NCBI RefSeq assembly: GCF_000001735.4 | Contig: NC_003076.8 | Span: 2,666,001 to 2,730,000, forward strand | Length of the DNA: 64,000 nucleotides | Direction of reading: 5' to 3' | Source of the DNA: Arabidopsis thaliana | Taxonomy: Eukaryota; Streptophyta; Magnoliopsida; Brassicales; Brassicaceae | Shown here: positions 44,983-59,141 of the stretch, piece by piece | Position numbering within the stretch: the stretch's first letter is position 1 | How the letters are laid out: each line of letters opens with the position of its first letter | Notes under the pieces: model-generated | What the model saw: only the letters and a program-made list of their open reading frames with translations | The model's database searches: none | What the model was told of the DNA's origin: nothing | Made by a program: the position numbers and the translations under genes

Positions 44983-47101
44983 TTAAGACAAGGATTTAGA
45001 GTAGCTTTCTTTCACCATTGTCTTAACAAAAAGCTCTCCTGCTCTATATGAAGATCTTACCTGCAAAAAGTATATATCCAATATCAAACAAGTACATTTC
45101 TGTATCTTCTATGTTCTCAGATATTTTTTGACATAAAGAGTAAGAAATAGTTTGTGGCTTTACCAGTGGACCACTTGCAACATAACGAAATCCTATTGAT
45201 TCTCCGTATGTTTTCCAGAAATCAAACTTCTCAGGTGTGACATACTCTTTCACAGTCAGATGCAATGGAGTTGGCTTCATTGTGGAACAAGAGAAACGGT
45301 TTTAAATCGTAGATGTTCTTTGAAATTTGGGATCTTTCTATCTTGGAAATAGGAATATTGCGAATGATGTGGGGAATGTTGAAGTGATTAGTTTACCTGT
45401 AGATACTGGCCAAGTGTTAGAATATCAACATCTATAGCTCTTAGATCAGCCATTGCTTCCTTCAACTCTTCGTCTGTTTCTCCAAGACCAAGCATTATGG
45501 ATGTCTTTGTGATCATTCCAGGTTTGCTGATCTTTGCATGTTTCAAAACTGACATGCTCTGCTCATATCTGCATTCTCCACATTATATCCACATTAAAAT
45601 GGAGATTTACTACAACTAAAGATGCAGAACACCACCTATGTCTCACTTTAGGAGATATTTGACTGTGTAATATGAGATTGACATCCCGGAGCAGAGGATC
45701 AATTCACTGCTCAGCCCATCTATGCCATAACCAAATTTGCAGAACATATAAAAAAATGAAGAACAAGAAACAGCACTCACCCAGCCCTAGGATCCCTCAC
45801 AAGTCGCTGGAGCCTTTTCACAGTCTCGACATTGTGAGCAAAAACATCCAATCCCGAGTGCACAAGAGTGTCGACAGCCTCCAAATCCCCACGAAAATCA
45901 GAAGTTAAGCATTCTATCATTATATCCGGCTTATGTCTCTACAGAGATGAGATATATATTTTCATTTTCATAAATACTCTGAAACAACATTCGAGAAATG
46001 CACAAAAAGGTATGCTTAAATAACATAATGCATAAACAAATAGAATATTAATAACCTTCATAGCTTTGACAGTCTGCGCAAAATGTCCACTTCCACCATC
46101 AGGTATATCGTCACGGTCTACGCTGGTAATAACTATGTAGTCTACACTGCAACAAAGGAAAATGCAAAATAGCATATCATGATACACCCATCATAAATTA
46201 ACAAAGATGCAGTAGTGACTGTTGAGAGACACTATTTTTAATTTTCATCCCCTCTCCATTTATCCTATCTAGTTAAAAATTCTGAACACGACCATGAAGA
46301 GAATCTAAAGGACAATATAAGCAGATTACTCAGATCAGGAATCAAATAAAAGTTACATACCCCCAACTGGCTATGGCCTTGGCAGTGTTCTCTGGTTCCA
46401 TTGGGTCAGGAGGAGGAGGATTTCTACTTGTTTTAACAGCACAGAATCTACAGCCACGAGTACAAGTATCACCAAGAACCATGATGGTTGCAGTTGCTAC
46501 ACCATCACCACCTCCATTCCAACACTACACATCACATAATCTAATTTTCAGAAAAAAATCACAAATTTAGAGTAATGATGGTTGAACTAGCATGTAGTTT
46601 ACTCATAATTTCTCATACCCACAATTCATAAAACCGATACATTTTAATAACAATCTTCGAGATCATAAACACAAAATCGAAATAGCTAACCTCGCCGATA
46701 TTAGGACACTGAGCTTCTTCACAAACAGTATTGAGATTGAGACGAGAAAGGGACTCTTTCACCTCCTGAAACCTTTCGCCTTGTGGTGCCTTCTGTCTCA
46801 ACCAAGCAGGTTTCTTCACATTCGGATCTCTCCCTGTGAATGGACCCATCTTCGGCATTCCTCCTGGGTAAGGCTCACTCTTCTTCCCTTCTAACTCCAT
46901 CAAACTCTTCTTCAAGGACGACGAATCCTCCATCTCCGACGACAAAGACACCGCCTTGGTCCGCAATGGCGACGAAACATCCCCGGATTCGCATCGGATT
47001 CTGAAACCCAAATTCAAGAATTTACTGGAATGATGATGAAGCTTCTGGGTCGAGATCGAAATTGAGAAAGTGGGTTTCGTAATTGAGCAATGATGCATCA
47101 T
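44983..47101 (-). CDS. LIP1P: LIP1P, plastid lipoyl synthase
   Basis: Seven exons on the minus strand (46691..47101, 46361..46524, 46056..46146, 45781..45938, 45397..45568, 45164..45274, 44983..45060) join to 394 aa. This radical SAM enzyme inserts two sulfurs into octanoyl groups on the plastid pyruvate dehydrogenase E2. The auxiliary cluster motif [12 protein letters not shown] (Cys127, 132, 138; CX4CX5C) is split by intron 1. The radical SAM motif CTRGCRFC (Cys158, 162, 165) follows. The conserved C-terminal RSSYRAGE is in the last exon. The N-terminus ([18 protein letters not shown]) is a plastid transit peptide. The frame is open upstream to 47227, but the double ATG at 47101 fits the family. 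I recall it as At5g08415. Confidence 0.96.
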
Positions 47102-47554
47102 GAGTTTTTTGCGTATGTGTGTATATATTTGTGTGTGAGGCAAAACTGGGGAAAAAATGAAATTAGGCGATTTCAACAGAGTGTGGAGAGACTCTGCTTC
47201 GGTTAGCAACTTTGGGATATCCGCCAACTACCAATTACTGCGCCAAAAGAAGAAGAAGCTAAATATGATAGTTAATATATTGGGCCAAATATAGAAGCCC
47301 AGTAAGATATGTTTATTAGGGATATCTTAAAGCCCAACATTATTGTCACTGGGACTCTAGCCCAATACAGGCATTTGTCTTAAAAACGGCGAAGTCTCAA
47401 GCCAACAGAGATAGGGTTTTCGATTGTCACCACCACCACCACTTCTGGTAACGCAGTGTCTCTGATTTTCACTTGGTTAAAGACCTCTAGCTTCACGGTC
47501 AAACATCATAAACCTTTTGCCGCCGTCACTAATAGGAATTAACTGATCTCGTCA
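47102..47554. promoter_or_regulatory. Bidirectional promoter, LIP1P (-) and KRR1 homologue (+)
   Basis: Only 453 bp separates the two divergent start codons. It holds four TGGGCY site II elements (TGGGCC at 47281; reverse-strand TGGGCT at 47296, 47331 and 47359) and one telo box, TAGGGTTT at 47412..47419. Site II plus telo box is the known signature of Arabidopsis ribosome-biogenesis promoters and fits the KRR1 gene. No clear TATA box faces KRR1. Confidence 0.8.
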
Positions 47555-50064
<2,510 letters not shown>

Positions 50065-50973
50065 TTCTAAATCCTGTTTTTTTTTAAAAAAAAAAAAGAG
50101 AGAAAAGATTGAAACTTATCTATGCTCAAAACTGTAAAAACAAGTTAAATCTTTATTTCAGCCGTCAAGTTACTTCATTAACCAAAGAGGTATTACAAAG
50201 TTGGCCAAGATATTACAACAGGCAGGATTCACACACAATCTCTCGCTTGCTTCGCTAGACTACTTGTATGCATAAAAGAGAAGATACATGTCTTTGAAAT
50301 GTTGATATTAGCAAGATATGTATCGTAATTGCCATTCTGCTTCAGTTTCCATTGGAGACTGAATGGGAGTTAGAAGGGGTGTTCCTTATTCGACATTTAA
50401 AGAAGAGGTGAGATTATTAACACTTTCAATTAGGAGCTTTACTCTTACAGAGATTTGATCTAACCAAAGATGCTTGATTAAAGATATTGCCGTTGATGTT
50501 TTTTCTGGTAAAAAAAAGAAGAGAATTAATATTAACTGTAAAAAACACAAAAAAAAACGGAAAAATAGGACACGTGGAATTGGTGCTGATGTTTTACCTG
50601 CCACTGGTTGCCTCACAGCCTCACCACCTCTCAAAGTCGCCTGAGAATCAGAGCTCTCTCTTTTCTCTCTCCCATCCTTTTTTTTTTTTTTTTTTTTTTC
50701 TGTCGGGTTCTTTGTGCTTTCCGTCAATTTCTTCTCGGAGAGCGACTAATTTCGACGATTAGCTCGGTGGCTGTTTTCTTTCAATTCGTGCATTTCGTCA
50801 GATTAACAGGTTTTAAGGGAAATTTCTTCCACGCGACGACTTTTTTTTGTTTGGTTCAAGAATCAGTAAATGTATTCGCCTTTCATTGCAGTAGTAGGGT
50901 TTATAGTTTCTTAAGCTAGAGGTGTGAGTTTTTTTCTTCTCCTTAGGTTTTGAGATATAAATTTTGGGTTGTA
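50065..50973. other. Intergenic: KRR1 3' UTR and SWIB-gene leader
   Basis: Contains a 22-T run at 50678..50699 and an ACACGTGG (G-box/ABRE-like) motif near 50570. From about 50700 the T- and C-rich sequence looks like the leader of the next gene. The minus- and plus-strand frames here are low complexity and unsupported. Confidence 0.65.
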
Positions 50974-53900
50974 ATGGGGGATATAACTTGGGTTGAAGAG
51001 GGTAATGGCTCTGCGACTTCTTCGAGGAAAAGGAAAGCGAGACCTAAACGATTCGAATTTGTAGGATGGGGTTCGAGACAACTCATTGAGTTTCTACACT
51101 CTCTTGGTAAAGATACTTCAGAAATGATCTCTCGTTATGATGTTAGTGACACTATTGCTAAGTATATTTCAAAGGAAGGTCTTTTAGATCCTTCCAATAA
51201 GAAGAAAGTTGTGTGCGACAAAAGATTGGTTTTGCTTTTCGGGACTAGGACGATTTTCAGAATGAAAGTCTATGATCTCCTTGAAAAGCATTACAAAGAG
51301 AATCAGGATGATTCTGACTTTGATTTTCTCTACGAGGATGAGCCGCAGATTATTTGTCATTCGGAGAAGATAGCTAAACGGACAAGTAAGGTTGTTAAGA
51401 AACCTAGAGGTACTTTTGCTGCTATTGTGAGTGATAATATCAAGCTTCTCTACTTGAGAAAGAGCTTAGTCCAGGAACTGCTCAAGTCTCCTGATACCTT
51501 TGAGGGTAAAATGTTGGGAAGTTTTGTGAGGATCAAGTCTGACCCTAATGATTATCTTCAGAAGTACCCTTATCAGCTTGTTCAGGTGACAGGTAATTTC
51601 CTGAAAGTCTTTTATCTGTGATTGTCAGTGTTCGTGATTTCTATGGACAATATAATCACATCTCTTAAATTTTGTCTCTTTGCTTAAAAATCTCTGGTCT
51701 GTTGTAGAAAGTTGAGCTCTCTCTGTGCTTTTGTTTTCTCTGTTATATAGGCGTGAAGAAGGAACATGGGACTGATGATTTTCTTCTTCAGGTTACAAAT
51801 TATGTGAAAGATGTTTCTATATCTGTGCTATCTGATGATAATTTCTCCCAGGTAATATACTTAGAAGTTAGAAATAATGTTCATACCTCAATTTTTTGCT
51901 TATGATCGATGCAAAGTCAGGTACCCATGTAGTTTAAGAACCGGCAATTGGGATTCTGTTCTAGTTATATAACACATACTATCTTTCACTATTACTATGT
52001 TTGACAAACGCCCCCATTTTAACCTATATAATCTGTCGTTTATCATAGCTTGATGTAAACTTTTTCAGGAGGAATGTGAAGATTTACATCAGAGAATAAA
52101 GAACGGACTTCTTAAGAAGCCTACTATTGTAAGTTTTCTATTAAGATTGCCAAGACATGCCATTTTGCAGAGGTTTGGAAGATAATTATTGCAGCTCCCT
52201 CTGTTAAAGATTTGCATTTTTTCTGTCATGTATCCCAGCGACTTGCTAACCTTGCTGTTCATGACATTTTGATTTTGTAGTTCTTTAATCATAATTCATT
52301 TTGAACCTTGGATAGGTGGAGATGGAAGAAAAAGCTAAAAAATTACATAAAGATCAAACAAAACACGTATGTTTGCGACTTCCTCTCATGATTCATTTCT
52401 GTATATCTTATCCATCATGCGTATGAATGTGACTGCAATGATATCATCTGAAAGCTCAGTACATTTACGATGATCAACTTTTAACTGTATTTTAAGAAGA
52501 AAAGGCGTCTTGTAGTCCTATTTCTTCTGACTTATTGTCAACTTTTGATGACTACTTTTTTAGTGGCTTGGAAGAGAAATTGAATTGTTAAAAAGGCTTA
52601 TTGATCGGGCTAATGAGAAGGGATGGCGAAGAGAATATCCTTTTTTGGGAAATAGTTTCGTTTCTTTTACTTTTAAATGAATAATAATGTTCGGAATAAG
52701 TGATAGTGAAAGGAGAAAAAATCTTTGTTTATAAGTTTTCCTTGATTTCATGAGTTGTAACGCTGTCCGAGTACCTAGATAAGAGGGAGCTTCTTCAAAA
52801 TCCAGATGAACAGGCCAGGCTACTCCGCGAAGTTCCAGAAGTTATTGGAGAGGAACTTGTACAAAACCCTGAAGTTTCGTCCCCTGAGGCTCATAAAAGT
52901 GACAACGAGCAACGATTGAGTGAATCTCCATTATCGTGCATCCATGAAACCCCAGAAGCTCGCAACCTCTTTGGTGGAGAAGATCAACAATTTAATAACG
53001 GCTATGTGATGTCAAACCCCATCACAACTCCGGGAATCACATCTTGTGCTACGGAAATTAACAAGGGATTGCCAACATGGATTGCTTCTGCAGGTGCGCA
53101 TAACATGTATAGGGTTTCTTGTTTCACTTTGTTGCATCTTACCACCATTGTTCTTTGTTATTACTTAACATGTTAACAAATTTTAGCTACTTCCTGTTCT
53201 TGCCTGTGACAAATTTGCATCTTATCTGCCTTTTGGATGTTGAGAAGCCAGTGGATATTACTGCGTTCTTCATATGAAATTCTTGATTTACCCAAAAAAT
53301 AGAAAATTCACGCCAAAGAATTGGTTCTTGAAACTTCATGTAAAGTTTGTAGCAGTATTTTAGGCTATGACAGCATCTGGTGGCATACAGGTTGTTGTGT
53401 CTCTTTCTTTCTTTATTTTTGCTGTGGCAGAATCTGAAAGAGAAAAGCGAGCAAATTATGCTAGTGGAAATGGAAAAGAGATGTAATATTTGTTTTGTAG
53501 CTATACTGGTTTTAAGAGAGAAATTGACGTATGGATCTTTTAAAGATTCGAGATTGATATGCGTCAACTAGTTGGTCTGGTTTGCTCTATTGTATAGTAT
53601 CCAAACTTTTTATAAAGGATGAGTTGGTTCTGGAATTGGTACCAATCCGCATTCTTGTCAATTACAGGTGCTGAGTATCTTCATGTAGATGTAGAGCAGC
53701 CAGCAAATGGCATCATTGGAGGAGAGACGCCGACTGAAGAGTCTAAAGTTTCTCAGCTTCAGTCAAGTATACCAGTAAATAATGTCGACAACGGATCTCA
53801 AGTTCAACCAAATCCATCAGAAGTAATCGAACTGAGCGATGATGATGAAGATGACAACGGTGATGGAGAGACCCTGGACCCTAAAGTTGAAGACGTCCGG

Positions 53901-54095
53901 GTTCTGTCTTATGATAAAGAGAAGTTAAACTGGTTATACAAAGATCCTCAGGGTCTTGTACAGGGACCATTCTCTCTCACACAACTCAAAGCTTGGAGCG
54001 ACGCAGAGTATTTCACCAAACAGTTCAGGGTTTGGATGACAGGAGAAAGCATGGAATCCGCAGTTTTACTAACCGATGTTCTTCGTCTAGTGTAA
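50974..54095 (+). CDS. SWIB/MDM2, Plus-3 and GYF domain protein, 553 aa
   Basis: Seven exons (50974..51592, 51751..51851, 52069..52128, 52316..52366, 52564..52634, 52762..53093, 53668..54095) join to 553 aa. Domains in order: SWIB/MDM2 at about 25-107 (KRFEFVGWGSRQLIEFLHSL), Plus-3 at about 145-265 (FAAIVSDNIKLLYLRKSLV, GSFVRIKSDPNDYLQKYPY), a helical region (LGREIELLKRLIDRANEKG, LSEYLDKRELLQNP), and a C-terminal GYF at about 498-553 (LNWLYKDPQGLVQGPFSLTQL). The layout resembles NERD, a chromatin factor in RNA-directed silencing, without its PHD finger. VIELSDDDEDD at about 464 is a strong SUMO-interacting motif. Intron 5 is U12-type AT-AC. I recall At5g08430, with a paralogue at At5g23480. 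Confidence 0.93.
52635..52761 (+). other. U12-type AT-AC intron in the SWIB gene
   Basis: No GT-AG pair restores the frame here, but the 127-nt intron ATATCCTTT...GTTGTAAC does, giving GA|G CTG TCC GAG TAC (E-L-S-E-Y) as in relatives. The donor ATATCCTTT exactly matches the U12 AT-AC consensus. TTCCTTGAT at 52738..52746 matches the U12 branch site, with its A 16 nt before the AC end. Confidence 0.93.
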
Positions 54096-55036
54096 CTAAT
54101 GCAATACTCTGAAGACTATTAGATTCAGTCAAAAGTGGTTTCAGTAATCTGTTATCGTCTGTCATTATCTTCAAATTGCAGTAGGTTTTGCTCCTCCTTT
54201 TCAGTAAACAGCAAAAGAAAAAAAAAGGATGTGAAGCTAACAGTGTTATGACCTTAGTTAGACTCCACGAGTATGAACAGTTTGTTTTATCAGTCATTGC
54301 TTTTGCAGTTTCTTGTCTAAATATTTATCCAATTATGGAAAACTAAAAGGAGATTAATGGAAAAACTAATCCAATTATGCTTGATGATTAGTACACAATG
54401 AGTGTTTTCCAAATAAGCTTAGGTGTTAATTTTGTTTTCGTGGTTAAAGTAGGATATATAAAATAGTTATTAGAAAGATATATGAGAGAAGAATCGAACT
54501 TTAGTAAGATACTATAATTACAGGTTGCCAAAAAAATAAGAAATATAAGTTACTATAATTACAGAAAAAACAAATAATAAAATTTAGTGTAATAATAATG
54601 ATAAATTATTTAAGACAATAATGAGAAGAAAACAACTTTAATAATTAGAAGAATTGGAACCAAAAGAAAAAATGAGAAACCCAATTCTGAGGTCACAACT
54701 CCAGAAGAAAAACTGAGAGAGTTTGCTCGAAGAAGAAGAAGAAGCAAAAGCTTTTTAAAATCCATTTTTATTTTCTTGTATGATTCCAAACTTATCTTCA
54801 TCATTCTTTCTCAATCATACCATTCTTTCTTAATCTCCAAGCTCGTATTCTATTTCTTATTCGATGTTTATTTCGTTGAAATCTCGAAGCTTCTCTTCGG
54901 GTAATACCTAAATGTTGATTGGTTACTCGAAAGCCCAGATGAGATTTTGAGAGTAGGCCGAAATTGGAGCCGTGTTTTTGGTTCAGTTTCTCGAGGGTTC
55001 GATTTCGGATTCGTGAGCTTTTGGGGACTGGAGAAT
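54096..55036. other. Intergenic: 3' UTR of SWIB gene and promoter of the next gene
   Basis: AT-rich for the first 600 bp, then a probable leader from about 54830. No supported coding frame. The plus-strand frame runs open from 54947 into the next gene without an ATG before 55037. Confidence 0.65.
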
Positions 55037-58000
55037 ATGGACAACGGCCATGAGGAAAGACTTGCCGAGAGGTTTTCGGGAGTGGGACTCGGAGAATCAT
55101 CTGGTTCCCATGAAAACGACGTTAAAAACGATAGCTTGTTTCAAGTTATCAAAGCTGTTGAAGCAGCAGAAGCCACAATCAAGCAGCAGGTTTGTGTTCA
55201 TCATACTTAGCTTCTCTCACTTTCTGTATCTCTGAAAACATTTAGCTTTAGAGGTACCTTGCTCAATCACTTCATTTCATCACTTGAAGTTATCTTCTAA
55301 GGTTCTCTTTAGGGCATATCAAAGTAGCTGTAGAAATTGCAGGTTGAAATCCTCTAACTAATGCCAGGGAATGGAAATGAGTTAAGGAGTATATTTGGGG
55401 TTGTAGGATCCGTTTATGAATTTCTTTGTCTCGTTTCATTTTCTACTGCAAATTGGGCGGATGATTTGGACATAGAGTGTGATTTGCGTCCAGCAGATAG
55501 ATTTTCTCTGACAAGTGACAATTTTTATTTTTTTTATCTCTGACCAGGTGGAAGAGAATAACCTCTTAAAGGCTGAACTTCAGAGAAGATATCTGGAGCT
55601 TGCCAAATATGTAAGTCGTTTTATTTTTCATTTTCCTGGTCAAAGAACAGAAATATATATCTCTTTTCGCCCCTAATGATTCTCTAGGATTTTCCCTAGA
55701 GCTCTGTTGACATTTCCATTGCATGACTTTAGGGTCTCTCTGACCAAATTTGTGGTATATATGTTGTTTTCATGGTAGTGTTTTTTCCTCTCTACCTTCC
55801 TTAGAAATCAGGAGAATCCTTGCCCCAGACATCTGATCTAGGAAACCACTCTAATACTACAACCGGTGGGTCTTCCCCGTTACACCAGTCGGCCGCTGGT
55901 ATTAGTCTAGTTGATCGGAGGAAAGGCAAAATCAATGCTTCAGCTGCTCATCCGTCAGGTATGCTGGTTGTTCACCAGCATGTGCATCCAAATGGAGAGG
56001 AAGCTACTGTGAGTAATCGTTCTGAAGACCACCATTCTGAGGGAATCATGACTAATGGCATTGTCAGAGGAACTGTAGGTGGTGGGGGAACCTCTCAATT
56101 GTCTTCGTCGCCATCTACAATATCATTATCTCCTATGAGGTACTGAACCTCTAACTAACAACACTGGCCCCCGTTCTGCAAATTTATGTTTATCTCATGG
56201 TTTAACTATATTTGCATCAAGGCAGAGTGTATTCTCATAATTCAATATCTGGTTTTCCTTTGCTAGACCGCTATTGGAAGGAGATCATGACTTACACATC
56301 AACTCGTCTTCTCATGAATTGATGCCAGTAGGTGAAGTAAATAATTCGGGGACTGCATGGAAGCAGGTCTCAGTCCCTCTTACTATCTAGCTTTCCTTCT
56401 TAGTGAAAGTGAGAAATTGTTTCCCTGACTATGCAATTATCCAGGAACTCATTCACAAGGTCCAAGAACAAGACCAAGAGATTTTGCGCTTACGAAAATA
56501 TCTTGCTGATTATTCTACCAAGGTAAATCGCTAGTTTTAATCTCTAGTGTTTTATGCATACTTGGTTGATTTACACTACATTGTCTGAATAACCTTTTGG
56601 CCTGTTTTTTTAGGAAGTCCAAATACGCAATGAAAAATATGTTTTGGAAAAGCGTATTGCGCACATGCGTTCGGTTAGCTTTTCTTTTTATCTATTACAA
56701 AATATGTGTAACTTTATCTTGTGACGAATTATAGTTACTTATTCTGTTAACCACTTAGGGGGTAATTTATCTTTCTTGTTGTGACAGGCATTTGACCAAC
56801 AACAACAAGACCTTGTTGATGCTGCATCAAAAGCTCTTTCTTACAGACAAGAGATCATTGAGGAAAATATACGCCTAACATATGCCTTACAGGTTTATCA
56901 TCTGTATCTATGTGACTATAATTTTCTATCTTTTGGCATGTGTATTTTAAATCTTCGTTTCTACTTTATATTGTAATCCTTTATGGTTGGACTCCAGTTA
57001 TCAATCTTTGTTTCCATCATTTTTAGTGGTTCAATTGGCAAAAAATCGGATTTGTCTTTGAGACCTCCCTTTCATTGTATGAATCTAAAATGGATGATAC
57101 TATTTTGGTTCTATCAGGCTGCAGAGCAAGAGAGGTCTCTGTTTGTATCGATCTTGTTACCTCTTCTATCAGAATATTCGCTGCATCCACAGATCTCGGA
57201 TTCTCAGTCTATTGTTAGCAGTGTGAAGGTTAGAATTAAAATCTTAAGTTTGTTATCTTTCTTAGTTTATTTGTTTTGATCTTCAGATCTCCTTGGCTGT
57301 CTATCTTCGAAAACTATTTACTGTGTGCTAGTAGTTTGGATGGTTGCTCTGCATTTTGGCTGGAAAAGTTTCAACTTTGCCCTCCTTGAAATTCATAAAA
57401 GTAAAACATAATACAAAAAAGTGATAAAATGGTGTCCTTAGTAACTGTTGAGCACCATAGAGAACTAAAGTGACTGATAGAGCTCCCTGGTTCCTTGATG
57501 TTGGAGTGAAGTTTTTATGTAGTTCTTTCCCGTCACAACATGTGATTGATGTTTACATCATATTCAGGTTCTATTTAGGCATCTGCAGGAGAAGCTCAAT
57601 GTTACTGAGGTATGATATGCGGGTATGGCGTCTGCTGACATCATATTTCAGCACTTGTTTCATTTGTAATTGCAGTTTAGTCCTACGGTTGATGCCTACT
57701 GATCTATGATAAGGGGATTCGTTCTGATCTTTTTTCTTGTCTGGTGCTAGACAAAGCTAAAGGAGACAGAGTACCAATTAGCACCTTGGCAGTCAGATGT
57801 AAACCACTCAAATGCTTCACCTTTGTCACCATATCAGCCTGTTGGTGTGGGTTTGAGATATTCAGTAAGTTCGTATTCCTTAATGTCCCCTCAATTTTCT
57901 TAACTGACTTGAACCAAAAAACCTTCTTTTGTTTCCATTAGACAGATTCAGAACACCATCATCAAGACAGGCGTGGTGGCTCAGCTGCGAGTAATTACCA

Positions 58001-59102
58001 TCTTGATGGTCCTGAGAGGTATTAATACACCAAATTTGCTGTTGATTCGCGGATACCAAAGATAAGGGATTTTAAGGATAATGCCGAAAGCAATGAATAT
58101 TGTAAATTTTGGGAGTAATGGGCTGAGTACAGATACCGAGCATTAAATAACTGTCAAGCTGTTCTGTCAATTAGACATTTTATTAACTCTTTGGTACTCT
58201 CTGAACCATTAATTTTTTCTTGGTACTTTTTTCTCTTTTCTATATATATGGCCACGAAAAAGTTAATTTTGTTGCACGGTAACATTTTCTGAGTCCTCGC
58301 CTGGGGTTTATGAAAGCTAGTGGTGGATGAATGCTTTTGATTGCAATGTTGAAATTAGTTTAATGATCAAATGTGTCTTCTGTAACAGTAGGTCGCCAGC
58401 CTTCCAGATGCCTGTGCAACCAGCTCTCAATCAAGATGAATCTCATGGACCAAATAATCGTGTTCAGTTTCGTGAGCCTCTCAGCAATACTTTTATGGAC
58501 GATGCATATGCTGACGTACAAGCAGATTCAAATACAACTTTGGAAAATTCGACTTATGTGGCTGTCGATGATCCAAGCCCTTCAAATTATCCGATTTTGG
58601 CCCCAGTTCTTGAAGAGCCATCTTCATCATTTTCTGAGGGTAATGGTTTAATAACAATGATAGTGACATTATAACAATTCCATCACCGTCTTTCACTTTG
58701 TTTTAAATATTGTGAATTACTTTTGGCAGCTGCGGATGATGATCCGTTGCCAGGTATAGCAGACTTACAGATATCAGGAGAACCTTTTCCTGGGCGAGAG
58801 CTTCAGGTTTCTGGTCACTCTATCAACGGAACGACAAAATGTAATTTTGAGGTGCATGCGAAATAGAAAGCTTTAGTTTTTATCCATTTTACGTCAAATT
58901 GCATTTTAAGATATCTTCTCCTCTTCTTGAAATATCAGTGGGTAAGACATCTGGAAGATGGATCAGTGAACTACATTGATGGTACCTATGTTTGTTCCCC
59001 CTACTACCCTTGCTTTATTCTCAAAGTTTATCTTTCCATTTTTTCTTTACAGTTATGTATGGCGATACAAAATATATATATATATACAAAATATATATAT
59101 AT

Positions 59103-59141
<39 letters not shown>

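Noticed and set aside
53431-53482. Possible 52-nt cassette exon in the last intron of the SWIB gene (ESEREKRANYASGNGKE)
   Set aside because: It has good AG and GT borders and a coding-like frame, but including it shifts the frame of the final GYF exon; skipping it gives an in-frame 553-aa protein.
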